A stretch of 15,115 nt of DNA from JANWHV01 sp035534995 (lineage in GTDB: Bacteria > Chloroflexota > UBA5177 > JANWHV01): assembly GCA_035534995.1 (NCBI GenBank), contig DATLQX010000231.1:1-15115 (forward strand). Direction: 5' to 3'. The translations under genes were made by a program, and so were the position numbers. Positions 1 to 7,688 of this stretch are shown one piece after another (within the stretch, counting starts at the first letter, position 1; every line of letters begins with the position of its first letter). The notes under the pieces are model-generated. The model had not been told where the DNA came from. It saw only the letters and a program-made list of their open reading frames with translations, and made no database searches.

Positions 1-1971
1 GATGCAGCCGCGCGGCGTGTGCGGCGCGTCACCGTCGAAAATCTGACTCACCGTACCCAGCCCAGCCTCCCGTAGATGCGCGATGAACGGTTCCAGGATG
101 CGGTCAAGATCCGGGAGCCGGCCTTCGAGGCAGCGGTAGGCATCCACATAGACGCCCAAAAGCCAGGGCCACACCGTCCCCTGGTGGTAGGCACTATCGC
201 GCCGAGCCTGATCGCCTTCGCACCGGCCGCGATACTCGGGATCGCCGGGCGAAAGCGTACGCACACCGTACGGAGTCAGCAGGTGCAAGGTGACCTCGTC
301 AAACGCCCGCTGGGCCTGGTCCCCTGGCACCAACGGGTTGGCCAGGGCGAGGGCGAAGAGCTGGTTGGGGCGAAGCCGATCATCATCGCCGTTCGGGCCG
401 TCGACCAGGTCAAACAAACACCCTCTCTCCTCGTTCCAGAAACGCGCGGCGAACGAGGAACGGGCCCGACCGGCCGCCTCGTGATACTGAGACGGGTCAT
501 CGCCCATCGCGGGCGCCCAACCGGCCATCAATTCAAGAGCCTGGATCCACAGCGCGTTCACCTCAACCGGCTTCCCCACCCTGGGGGTAAAGACCTGGCC
601 ATGCAGCCGCGCGTCCATCCAGGTCAGGTAGGTGGGCGTCCGCCCCTCCCCATCCTCGCCGGCCCGCAACAGCCCGTCCTGGGGATCCACCCCGATCCCG
701 GATCGGGTGCCGCTGGTATAGGCCGCGATAATCTCGCGCAAGATGGGATAGAGATCCGGCAATAGCCGCGGATCGGCGCCCGCCGCGAGGGTAGCTTCGA
801 GGGCGCGGAAAAACAGGAGGCTGGTATCCACCGCCGCGTATTCCGGAAGGTCGTCGGTTTCCGGGAATCGGCTGGGAATCAGTCCATCCTCAAGGTGCTC
901 GGCCAGCCCCCGGAGGAGGTCGGACGCCTCTTTCACCCTACCCGTTTCCAGCAGAATGCCCGGAAGGGCAATCAGCGAATCGCGAGGATGGTCCGAAAAC
1001 CAGGGGTAGCCGGCGATCAGGCCGACTCTGACGGGGAGCGTCGAGTCGACGGAGCGGCGTTGCACCACGAACTGGGCCGCCGCCTCCTGAAGCGCGACTG
1101 CCAGACGAGCGTGGTTCCCTTCCGGCGCGCGAACCGCGGTGGCATGCGCGTGCGTGGATCGGCGAGCCGCCAAGGCGGTGTCGGGGTGTGGAGTATCCGG
1201 ACCCGGAGGCTCGGCGCTGGCGATAAACGTAAGTGAGCGGCCGGGCCGCAGCATGGCATGAAAGGTTCCCGGCTGAAAGAGATCCTCGATATGATCGTAG
1301 CCGCGGGCTCGTTCCTCCCGGAGGAGAAAGCTCCAATACCAGTCGCCCGCGGCCTGGAACGAGGCGCCGGCGGCCAGGAGCCATAGAGGCGGCACGCCGT
1401 CACCGGCCAGGACTTGCGCTCCATCCTTGATCGGTTCCACGGACCAGGGTCGATTCCAATCGCCGCGTTGCACCTTATGATGATCCCGCGCGGCGCACAG
1501 AGGACGGAGCGCCAGATCGAGGGCCGCGCCGCCCACCGCCAATTTATAGCGAACTACCGTGATGTTATGGCCAGGGACCATCCAGATGGTCCGTCGCAGC
1601 AGGTAGCCCCCAATCCTGAAGTGCCAGGTCGGAAGCCCATCCTCTAGGGCGAAGGACTCGATGCGGGTATAGCCATCGGGGGAAATCGTGCCGTCCCTAT
1701 ACTCGGCGGTCATCAGTTCCGTGGTCTCCTCACCAATGGTGACCGCTTCGTTGAGCCGCACGAGGAGAGCCATTCGCCGTATGGGTGGCTGGACGGCGGC
1801 GACCAACAGAGCGTGGTAATGCCGTGTATCCACGCCTGGCACGGTACCCGAGGCATAGCCTCCTAGACCGTTAGTGAGCAACCATTCGCGATGTAGACCG
1901 GCTTCCAGGTCTTGCGCGTCAGCCCGCTCGAACCGAATCCCCGCGTCCCGCGCCGCCTCGGCTTCCCGCAT
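1..1971 (-). CDS. Glycogen debranching enzyme (amylo-alpha-1,6-glucosidase, GDE_N + GDE_C), 3' end outside the window
   Basis: Cytoplasmic enzyme expected to hydrolyse alpha-1,6 branch points of glycogen-type glucan. The minus frame stays open from 2118 to the left edge. With the start at 1971, 657 residues are visible and perhaps 15-30 are missing. The N-terminal GDE_N domain opens with EWLLTNGLGGYASGTV near residue 29. The C-terminal (alpha/alpha)6 barrel shows AGYPWFSDHPRDSLIALPG (about 320-338), AAVDTSLLFFRAL, DPQDGLLRAGEDGE, LTWMDAR (D453), GKPVEVNALW (E470), YHQGTVWPW (595-603) and FDGDAPHTPRGC (645 onward). All are family landmarks. The first is unusual: the common form has D-W-G-R-D-T where this has D-H-P-R-D-S. 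The start at 1971 has a strong ribosome-binding site; ATGs at 2022/2025 and 2103 are alternatives. It is divergent from the phospholipase D gene. The family call is firm; exact substrate is inferred. Confidence 0.93.
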   Translation of the reverse strand, partial: MREAEAARDAGIRFERADAQDLEAGLHREWLLTNGLGGYASGTVPGVDTRHYHALLVAAVQPPIRRMALLVRLNEAVTIGEETTELMTAEYRDGTISPDGYTRIESFALEDGLPTWHFRIGGYLLRRTIWMVPGHNITVVRYKLAVGGAALDLALRPLCAARDHHKVQRGDWNRPWSVEPIKDGAQVLAGDGVPPLWLLAAGASFQAAGDWYWSFLLREERARGYDHIEDLFQPGTFHAMLRPGRSLTFIASAEPPGPDTPHPDTALAARRSTHAHATAVRAPEGNHARLAVALQEAAAQFVVQRRSVDSTLPVRVGLIAGYPWFSDHPRDSLIALPGILLETGRVKEASDLLRGLAEHLEDGLIPSRFPETDDLPEYAAVDTSLLFFRALEATLAAGADPRLLPDLYPILREIIAAYTSGTRSGIGVDPQDGLLRAGEDGEGRTPTYLTWMDARLHGQVFTPRVGKPVEVNALWIQALELMAGWAPAMGDDPSQYHEAAGRARSSFAARFWNEERGCLFDLVDGPNGDDDRLRPNQLFALALANPLVPGDQAQRAFDEVTLHLLTPYGVRTLSPGDPEYRGRCEGDQARRDSAYHQGTVWPWLLGVYVDAYRCLEGRLPDLDRILEPFIAHLREAGLGTVSQIFDGDAPHTPRGCI

Positions 1972-2129
1972 GGCTTCCTCCCGTGGCGCCTCCGAAAACT
2001 CACCCGCCCGCGGCGCGTTCATCATCGACCGCCTTATCCAGTCCCAGGGTACTGATGATACTCCATCGGCATACTGGAAGGGGGATGGGCCGGGGGGCCT
2101 CATATGGAACACCGGCAGTCAGGAACCGT
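1972..2129. other. Divergent intergenic region between debranching enzyme and phospholipase D-like gene
   Basis: About 158 bp separate the two divergent start codons and must hold the promoters of both transcripts. I find no convincing -35/-10 pair on either strand and no strong palindrome. If either gene uses an upstream alternative start (minus ATG at 2025 or 2103), the spacer shrinks accordingly. Confidence 0.5.
1976..1982 (-). promoter_or_regulatory. Shine-Dalgarno site deciding the debranching-enzyme start
   Basis: On the minus strand GGGAGGA lies 4 bases before the ATG at 1971-1969. The upstream ATGs at 2022 and 2025 have only a weak AAGG, and the ATG at 2103 has nothing clear. This favours 1971. 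The motif also reads as Glu-Glu codons if translation starts further upstream, so it is not proof. Confidence 0.45.
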
Positions 2130-3491
2130 ATGACCAGGTATGATCAAGGCGTGAAAATACGGAAATCGTTCGCGTATGGACAATCACCAGAGGAGGAGGC
2201 CACGAGTGCCTCCTTACCCCGGCCCGCCGGCCCGGTCGGGCTCTGGGTGGCCGCGGTGAACGGGGTGCGGCGCCGCTCGCGGAAGCTCGTGCTCCGGGCC
2301 CTGGCCTGTCTCGCCCTCGCCCAGGGGATCACCGTGGGGATCCTCATGCTGGTCACTCGCTGGCGGAAGCGGCGGCGCCCGATGACCGGCTTTCCCAGCG
2401 TCCCTTTCGATGAGGTGGAAGTCGACGGCAATTCGCTCAAATTGTATGGGTCGGGTGATTGGCTCTTTCAGGACATGCTGGGAGCGATCGAGGGCGCGCG
2501 TCATTCCATCCTGCTTGAAACCTATATCTGGAAGGGTGACGCGCTCGGGGTCGAGTTCAAGGAGCGCCTGGCGGCGAAGGCGGCGGCCGGGGTTGAAGTC
2601 TATGTCATCTATGACCACTTCGCCAACCTGGTGGTCCCCCACCGGTTCAAACAGTTTCCCAGTGGGATGCACGTTTTGCCGTATGGATCGTTTTCCCGCC
2701 CCTGGCACCTGCTGGATTTCCGCCGCTACGCGCGCGACCATCGGAAACTACTGGTCGTGGATGGCGAGGTCGCCTTCCTCGGCGGCTACAACATCGGCGA
2801 ACTGTACCGGACCCGCTGGCGCGATACCCATGTGCGCGTGCGGGGGCCGGAAGCGGCGCGGCTCGGCCAGGACTTCCTGGACTTCTGGAGTCGCCACCAG
2901 GGCCCACTCCCGGCGGTTGCCGGTGCGTTCCGCCGGGGGAGACAGCCGAGGATGTTCCATCGCACCAACGATGCCCGCCGGCTCTTGTTTCCCATTCGCG
3001 ACATGTATGTGGATGCCATAGACCGGGCGGAGAAGCGGGTATGGATTACCAACGCCTACTTCATTCCCGACGGCACCATGCAATCGGCACTGATTGGGGC
3101 GGTGGAGCGCGGCGTGGACGTCCGCGTGGTGGTACCCTTCGCCTCGAACCATTTGGCGGCGGACTGGCTGGGGCGGGGGTTCTATACGCATCTGCTGGAG
3201 CATGGCGTCCGTATCTTCTGTTATATGGAAGCAATGATCCACGCCAAGACCATGACCATTGATGGCGAATGGTCCACGGTTGGGACCGCCAACCTGGATC
3301 GCCTGAGCCAGATCGGCAACTATGAGATCAATCTGGAGGTCTATGACCGGGCTTTCGCGGCCCAGATGGAGCGCCTATTCGATCTCGACCGATCCAACGC
3401 GGTCGAACTGACCGCCGGCACCTGGGCGGCGCGCCCCTTTTACGCCAAGATTGGCGAGGTAGTCCTGGCCCCGCTACGGCCACTGTTTTAA
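2130..3491 (+). CDS. Membrane-anchored phospholipase D family protein, cardiolipin synthase-like
   Basis: 453 residues with two complete HKD motifs, the mark of the phospholipase D superfamily. H204-x-K206-x4-D211 lies in RDHRKLLVVDGEVAFLGGYN, and H371-x-K373-x4-D378 lies in IHAKTMTIDGEWSTVGTANL. Each is followed by the usual Gly-Gly or Gly-Thr and Asn. One hydrophobic segment at about 53-75 (LVLRALACLALAQGITVGIL), flanked by Arg clusters, should anchor the protein with its catalytic domain in the cytoplasm. Bacterial cardiolipin synthases of this family join phosphatidylglycerol to another phospholipid; most have two membrane segments and this has one. Start: ATG 2130 with AGGA just upstream. 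The frame is open back to 1983, but that part overlaps the opposite-strand gene. It could instead be another phosphatidyltransferase or phospholipase. No terminator is seen before the next gene, 22 bases on. Confidence 0.85.
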   Translation: MTRYDQGVKIRKSFAYGQSPEEEATSASLPRPAGPVGLWVAAVNGVRRRSRKLVLRALACLALAQGITVGILMLVTRWRKRRRPMTGFPSVPFDEVEVDGNSLKLYGSGDWLFQDMLGAIEGARHSILLETYIWKGDALGVEFKERLAAKAAAGVEVYVIYDHFANLVVPHRFKQFPSGMHVLPYGSFSRPWHLLDFRRYARDHRKLLVVDGEVAFLGGYNIGELYRTRWRDTHVRVRGPEAARLGQDFLDFWSRHQGPLPAVAGAFRRGRQPRMFHRTNDARRLLFPIRDMYVDAIDRAEKRVWITNAYFIPDGTMQSALIGAVERGVDVRVVVPFASNHLAADWLGRGFYTHLLEHGVRIFCYMEAMIHAKTMTIDGEWSTVGTANLDRLSQIGNYEINLEVYDRAFAAQMERLFDLDRSNAVELTAGTWAARPFYAKIGEVVLAPLRPLF

Positions 3492-3513
3492 GCTTGAGAT
3501 ACGGAGATCCACG

Positions 3514-4461
3514 ATGGCCAGCCACCCTCAACCGCCAACACACTCCCCTCTTCATCCCGCCACGACGGTGGGGATGCTGTCTCTCACGGTAAGCGATCTC
3601 GCGCGTTCGCTCGCCTTCTACACGCAGGCCCTCGGCTTTGAAGTCTTGAAGAGTGAGGCATCAGCGGCCACCCTTGGGGCAGCGGGGATGCCCTTACTGC
3701 TCCTGGCGGAACAGCCGGGCGCGCGCGAGTGGCCCCGAGATCGCCGGAGCTATACGGGGCTCTACCACTTTGCCATTCTTCTCCCCACGCGACTGGACCT
3801 TGGGCGCTGGCTGAGCCACTGGCTGGCCCAGGGCTACCCGCCGCCAGGACAGGGCGACCATCTAGTGAGCGAAGCGTTCTATCTCTCGGATCCGGATGGG
3901 AATGGGATCGAAGTGTATCGCGACCGCCCGCGCGACCAATGGCAGTGGGCGAACGGGCAGGTGAAAATGGCGACGGACCCCGTCGATACTCGGAGTATGC
4001 TGGCCGAGGCGGAGCGGGCAGGCGAACCCTGGAACGGACTGCCGGCCGGCACCCGGCTCGGACATATGCACCTGCAGATCGGCGACATCGCGCGCGCGGA
4101 GAGGTTCTATCATGATCTCCTTGGGTTCGACATCGTGGCGCGCATGCCGACCGCGCTCTTCATCTCGGCCGGCGGGTACCACCATCACATCGGCATGAAC
4201 ACCTGGCATAGCCTGGGCGCGGAGGCGGCGCCGGCCGGGACAGCCGGACTTCGGTTCTTCACCATCGACTTCCCCACCGAGGAGGCACGGGAAGAGGTGA
4301 TCGCCCGCCTCTCGGCGGCCGGTATTCCCACCACCCGCGTGGATACGGTCGTGGTCACCCATGATCCCTGGGAGAACACGCTCCTCCTCCAGGTCGGCAC
4401 GGCGGCGCATCACGGGGCGGCTGATACGCTGAAGGACGCATTCCAGCAAGCGGGCATGTAG
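3514..4461 (+). CDS. Two-domain VOC (glyoxalase/bleomycin-resistance fold) dioxygenase, CatE-like
   Basis: 315 residues made of two tandem VOC modules. The first (about 18-140) reads TVGMLSLTVSDLARSLAFY, TGLYHFAILLPTR and DHLVSEAFYLSDPDGNGIEV. The second (about 180-295) reads GHMHLQIGDIARAERFYHDL and SAGGYHHHIGMNTWHSLGA. The order and wording match the Bacillus CatE/YfiE group, annotated as catechol-2,3-dioxygenases (extradiol ring cleavage with Fe(II)). Plausible metal ligands are H184 or H186, the H223-H225 cluster and E287 of the second module; the first keeps H85 and E133. The real substrate of this group is poorly known, so ring cleavage is an inference by family. Length is usual for the group (about 285-320). 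ATG 3514 has GGAG 8-9 bases upstream and lies 22 bases after the phospholipase gene, so the two are probably co-transcribed. Confidence 0.85.
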   Translation: MASHPQPPTHSPLHPATTVGMLSLTVSDLARSLAFYTQALGFEVLKSEASAATLGAAGMPLLLLAEQPGAREWPRDRRSYTGLYHFAILLPTRLDLGRWLSHWLAQGYPPPGQGDHLVSEAFYLSDPDGNGIEVYRDRPRDQWQWANGQVKMATDPVDTRSMLAEAERAGEPWNGLPAGTRLGHMHLQIGDIARAERFYHDLLGFDIVARMPTALFISAGGYHHHIGMNTWHSLGAEAAPAGTAGLRFFTIDFPTEEAREEVIARLSAAGIPTTRVDTVVVTHDPWENTLLLQVGTAAHHGAADTLKDAFQQAGM

Positions 4462-4465
4462 TGCT

Positions 4466-4495
4466 TTGCCGTCGAGCTATCCCGCTGGGTAGACT
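4466..4495 (+). promoter_or_regulatory. Possible sigma70-type promoter upstream of the M16/t6A operon
   Basis: TTGCCG (4466-4471) and TAGACT (4490-4495) are 18 bases apart; each matches four of six consensus positions. They lie in the 137-base gap before the first M16 gene, the likely head of the downstream operon. In GC-rich DNA such partial matches arise by chance, so this is a weak call. Confidence 0.25.
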
Positions 4496-4498
4496 GTA

Positions 4499-4515
4499 GG
4501 GCGTATGGTACGCCC
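4499..4515. repeat. Perfect 7-bp inverted repeat (hairpin or operator) before the M16 genes
   Basis: GGGCGTA and TACGCCC flank the 3-base loop TGG. The hairpin lies 38 bases after the VOC stop codon and has no T-run, so it is not a classical intrinsic terminator. It could end the upstream transcript weakly. If the promoter suggested at 4466-4495 is real, it could instead sit at the transcript's 5' end or act as an operator. The rest of the gap (4516-4598) shows only the ribosome-binding site TAGGAGAG before ATG 4599. Confidence 0.4.
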
Positions 4516-4598
4516 GTTCCAGGTATGGACATGAGACGACCTTTCCCATCCGGCCTCCGGCCACGGCCCGCGGCAGGCAATCCACGTTAGGAGAGACC

Positions 4599-5876
4599 AT
4601 GAGTGACTCCCATTCCCAGGGGAGCCCGTTTCCCACCCATACCCTGACCAATGGCCTCCGGATCGTCGCCCAACCGATGGGCGGCGTGGAATCATTGGCC
4701 CTTGGCTTTTGCGTGGCGACCGGGGCCCGTGATGAGGAGGAACACGAAGCGGGGGCCAGCCATTTCATTGATGGGCTTGCCTTTCAGGGCACGGCGATCC
4801 GTGATACGCGCGCCCTCACCGAGGCGTTCGAGGATCTGGGAGCCCGCCGGGACGCGAGCGCCGGCACTGAGTTGTTCTGGTACGCCGCCCAGGCTTTGGG
4901 GCGCCATATGGATGTCCTGGTGCCCCTGATGGCCGAAGTGGTACGGCGCCCGAGGTTTGATCCCGAGGAGGCGGAAAAGGTGCGCGACCGCCAGTTGCAG
5001 GAACTCGCCGCCCTGGAGGATGAACCGGCGCAGAAAGTGCTCGACCTCTTGCAACGCGAGTATTTCCATGGTCATCCCTACGGACACAGTGTCCTCGGCA
5101 CCCCGGCCAGCGTCCGCGCCCTGCAACCCGCTGACTTGCGCGCATTCTGGGCCCGCACCCAACTGCCGAATACTACTATCGTGGCCGCCGCCGGTAAGCT
5201 GGATTTCGCCCGGCTTGTCACGGCGGTTGAGGCGGCGTGCGGCGATTGGGAACCGGGCGAGATGCCGTCGCTCCCCGAGGCGCCCGCCACGGAACCGCGG
5301 GTCGCGGTAGTGGTGAAAGAAAGCAATCAGCAACATATCGGGATCGGTCTGGCCGGCGTCCCGGTGGGCCACCCGGACTACTACGCGGTCGCCTTGTTGG
5401 CCACCATTCTGGGCGGCAGCATGAACTCCAGGCTCTTCACCGAGGTGCGGGAGAAGCGCGGGCTGGCCTACGGGGTGGGCGCTGCCTCGGCCTCGATGCG
5501 CAATGCCGGCATGATCCGTATCTACGCCGGCACGGTCCCCGCCAAAGCACACGAGACGGTGGCCGTAACCCTTGACGAGTTGCGGAAGCTGGAGAGCGGC
5601 GGGGTGTCCGAGGGGGAGTTGGCGCGGGCCAAGACGGTAATCAAGAGCCGGGTGGTCATGGGTGGGGAAAACACGCGGGTACGCCGCAACGTGATCGCCT
5701 CCAGTCTCTGGTATGAAAACAAAGTGCGCACTCTGGACGAAGTACGGGCCCTGATTGACGCGGTGACCGCGCCCCAAGTCCAGGAGGCCGCGGTTCGCCT
5801 GCGAATCGGCAGCCGCTATACCTTGACCGCTATTGGCCCCCGAAGTGCCGAGGAGTTGCTGGGCAATGTGCACTGA
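4599..5876 (+). CDS. M16 family peptidase subunit without the zinc motif (substrate-binding partner)
   Basis: 425 residues with the two-lobe M16B layout: Peptidase_M16 at about 15-165 and M16_C at about 170-355. Where active M16 enzymes have HxxEH this one reads GASHFIDGLAFQGT: H55 stays, but the Glu is D58 and the second His is G59. It should not bind catalytic zinc normally. The C-terminal lobe keeps an intact SRLFTEVREKRGLAYGVG (277-294), including the Arg/Tyr pair that holds the substrate backbone. That is the pattern of the non-catalytic subunit of bacterial heterodimeric M16 peptidases. ATG 4599 follows TAGGAGAG. It overlaps the next gene, the catalytic partner, by 11 bases, consistent with coupled translation and equal amounts. 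No signal peptide is seen, so it is probably cytoplasmic. Processing-protease-like or peptide-degrading roles are both possible; the substrate is unknown. Confidence 0.9.
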   Translation: MSDSHSQGSPFPTHTLTNGLRIVAQPMGGVESLALGFCVATGARDEEEHEAGASHFIDGLAFQGTAIRDTRALTEAFEDLGARRDASAGTELFWYAAQALGRHMDVLVPLMAEVVRRPRFDPEEAEKVRDRQLQELAALEDEPAQKVLDLLQREYFHGHPYGHSVLGTPASVRALQPADLRAFWARTQLPNTTIVAAAGKLDFARLVTAVEAACGDWEPGEMPSLPEAPATEPRVAVVVKESNQQHIGIGLAGVPVGHPDYYAVALLATILGGSMNSRLFTEVREKRGLAYGVGAASASMRNAGMIRIYAGTVPAKAHETVAVTLDELRKLESGGVSEGELARAKTVIKSRVVMGGENTRVRRNVIASSLWYENKVRTLDEVRALIDAVTAPQVQEAAVRLRIGSRYTLTAIGPRSAEELLGNVH

Positions 5877-7152
5877 TCCCTTGACCGCGAACCCGTCGGC
5901 CGGCGCCGTGTTGAATGGCTTCCACCAGCACCGGCTGGCCAACGGCCTGCAACTCCTGGGCCAGTATATGCCCGATGTGCAGAGCGCCTCCGCCTGCTTC
6001 TATGTCCTTACCGGCGGCCGTGACGAGGAGGAAGCAGTGAGTGGAGTCTCTCACTTCCTCGAGCATATGACCTTCAAGGGCACGGCCACCCGGAATTATG
6101 AGGATATCAACCGCGAGTTCGAGGAGATGGGCGCCGATAACAACGCCGGGACCGGGCATGAATTCACCTACTTCCACGCCAAGGTGCTGAAGGAAGCCGT
6201 ACCGAATCTTCTCGATCTGCTGGCCGATATGATGCGGCCCAAATTGGACGCGGCCGACTTCGCCCAGGAGCGGGATGTCATCCTGGAGGAGATCGCCCGC
6301 TACGAGGACATGCCCAACGCCAAACTGTCAAATTATCTGATGGAGCATTACTTCTCGCCCAGTGGCCTGGCCCGACCGGTCCTTGGCACGACCGAGACCA
6401 TCAGTGCCATGACCGTGGAGCAGATGCGCGAGTACTGGCACCGCCGGTATGGGGTCAATAACATGATCTTCGCCATCGCGGGAAACTACGATTGGGACGC
6501 GGTGAAGGCCCAAGTCGAGCGTCTTTGCGGGGACTGGCATGGCGGGGAGACCGGACGGCAACCAATCTCGGTCAACCCACCCACGGCCCTCTACGTATAC
6601 GAGCGCCCCGATCTGCAACAGCAATTGCTGGAGATTGGGTTTCCCGGCCTGGCTCAGAGTGACCCGGATCGCTACGCGGCCGAGGTGTTGGGGACCATCC
6701 TGGGGGATAGCTCCGGCTCGCGGCTGTACTGGGAGGTCCAGGAGGCCGGTCTGGCCGAGGGGATCGGGGGGGATTACCTGGCCATGGACGGGGTGGGGCT
6801 CCTCTACGTCTCGGCCAGCCTCCAGCCGGCCAAGACCGAACGGGCCCTGGAAGCAATCGGCGAGGCGGTACGGAAACTCCAACAAGGGCCGATCGGCGAG
6901 GACGAGCTTCGACGGGCCAAAACCAAATTGGTCAGCCGTTTGGTGATGAGCGGTGAAAGCACGAATTCGCGCATGCTCAGTCTGTGCGGTTCCTGGGTCG
7001 CCCTGGGCCGTCTGGAGACTCTTGCCGAGGAAGCGGCGCTCATTGATGCCGTGACTCTGGAAGACCTCTATCGGCTCCGTGAGCGTATCCCCCTGGACGG
7101 ACATCAAGTGACCGTCACCATGGGACCGGTAGCCGAGGCACGTTTGCGGTAA
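5866..7152 (+). CDS. M16 family zinc metallopeptidase, catalytic subunit
   Basis: 428 residues. The inverted zinc motif is complete: VSHFLEHMTFKGT gives H63-x-x-E66-H67, and VILEEIARYEDMP (138-150) supplies the downstream Glu ligand. In contrast, the C-terminal-lobe motif that is usually REKRGLAY has become EVQEAGLAEGIG (290-301), so the substrate-binding Arg and Tyr are gone. This mirrors the upstream gene, and together they complete one active site. ATG 5866 overlaps the previous stop codon region by 11 bases and has GAGGAG about 10 bases upstream. The frame also extends to a TTG at 5833, which I reject in favour of the ATG. The SRLYWEV remnant aligns with SRLFTEV of the partner, showing common ancestry by duplication. 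No signal peptide is seen. Product: peptide or presequence-type hydrolysis, substrate unknown. Confidence 0.92.
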   Translation: MCTDPLTANPSAGAVLNGFHQHRLANGLQLLGQYMPDVQSASACFYVLTGGRDEEEAVSGVSHFLEHMTFKGTATRNYEDINREFEEMGADNNAGTGHEFTYFHAKVLKEAVPNLLDLLADMMRPKLDAADFAQERDVILEEIARYEDMPNAKLSNYLMEHYFSPSGLARPVLGTTETISAMTVEQMREYWHRRYGVNNMIFAIAGNYDWDAVKAQVERLCGDWHGGETGRQPISVNPPTALYVYERPDLQQQLLEIGFPGLAQSDPDRYAAEVLGTILGDSSGSRLYWEVQEAGLAEGIGGDYLAMDGVGLLYVSASLQPAKTERALEAIGEAVRKLQQGPIGEDELRRAKTKLVSRLVMSGESTNSRMLSLCGSWVALGRLETLAEEAALIDAVTLEDLYRLRERIPLDGHQVTVTMGPVAEARLR

Positions 7153-7166
7153 GGATTGCCAGTCGA

Positions 7167-7200
7167 GTGGGAACATTGTGAAGCGTGGGAACATTTTGAA
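7167..7200. repeat. Two tandem 16-bp repeats directly before tsaE
   Basis: GTGGGAACATTGTGAA (7167-7182) and GTGGGAACATTTTGAA (7185-7200) differ at one base and have an 18-base period. They fill most of the 50-base gap between the M16 gene and the tsaE GTG start, and are visibly AT-richer than the surroundings. They may be a protein-binding site, a translation-control element or replication slippage. Confidence 0.6.
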
Positions 7201-7202
7201 TA

Positions 7203-7688
7203 GTGAATCTGAAATCACCGATCGATTTTATCAGCCAGAGTCCAGCCCAAACCGCCCTCGCGGGTGAGCATCTGGGCGCCGCGTGCCAGGGAGGTGAGGT
7301 GGTGTGGCTCTCCGGTGATCTGGGAGCCGGAAAGACCGTATTGGCCCAGGGCATGGCCCGCGGCCTGGGGGTTGAGGCGGAGGTAAACAGTCCCACCTTT
7401 ACCGTGCTCAAGGAATACGCCGGCCGCCTGGACTTCAACCATTTCGACTTCTATCGTCTGGACGGTCAGGCGCGCGATCCGTGGGCGGAATTCTCCGACT
7501 ATCGGCGCCCGGACGCGGTATGCGTGGTGGAATGGGGCGAGCATGGGCGTGATTTCCTGGAGGATAGCTACCTCAAGGTATCCCTCAGGCTGATCAGCGC
7601 CACCAAGCGTTCGATTCAGATCATGGCTCGGGGCGATGCCTACGACGAGATGCTGCGCCGCTTTCGGGCGCTGGCTTTCCGCGCATGA
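7203..7688 (+). CDS. tsaE: tRNA threonylcarbamoyladenosine biosynthesis ATPase TsaE
   Basis: 161 residues. TsaE is the small ATPase that works with TsaB and TsaD to place the t6A modification at A37 of ANN-decoding tRNAs. The Walker A loop is SGDLGAGKT (37-45). NSPTFTVLKEY (62-72), FNHFDFYRL (78-86) and CVVEWGEHG (107-115) are the standard family blocks, including the Trp-Gly-Glu. Length is normal (about 150-165). The start is GTG 7203. No good Shine-Dalgarno precedes it; the tandem repeats sit where one would be, and no other start fits before the Walker loop. The stop overlaps the tsaB start as ATGA, so the two are translationally coupled. Confidence 0.95.
   Translation: MNLKSPIDFISQSPAQTALAGEHLGAACQGGEVVWLSGDLGAGKTVLAQGMARGLGVEAEVNSPTFTVLKEYAGRLDFNHFDFYRLDGQARDPWAEFSDYRRPDAVCVVEWGEHGRDFLEDSYLKVSLRLISATKRSIQIMARGDAYDEMLRRFRALAFRA

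Noticed and set aside
76..765. A 229-codon open frame on the plus strand opposite the debranching enzyme
   Set aside because: It is the exact codon-aligned shadow of the minus-strand gene; the minus reading gives family motifs to the window edge, the plus reading gives none.
1983..2129. Upstream extension of the phospholipase D-like gene
   Set aside because: It overlaps the likely N-terminal end and leader of the divergent gene, has no ribosome-binding site, and is unlike a membrane-protein N-terminus.
4692..5942. A 416-codon minus-strand frame opposite the first M16 gene
   Set aside because: Its codons are the aligned reverse complement of a clear M16 gene, a common effect in GC-rich DNA; no motif or start signal.
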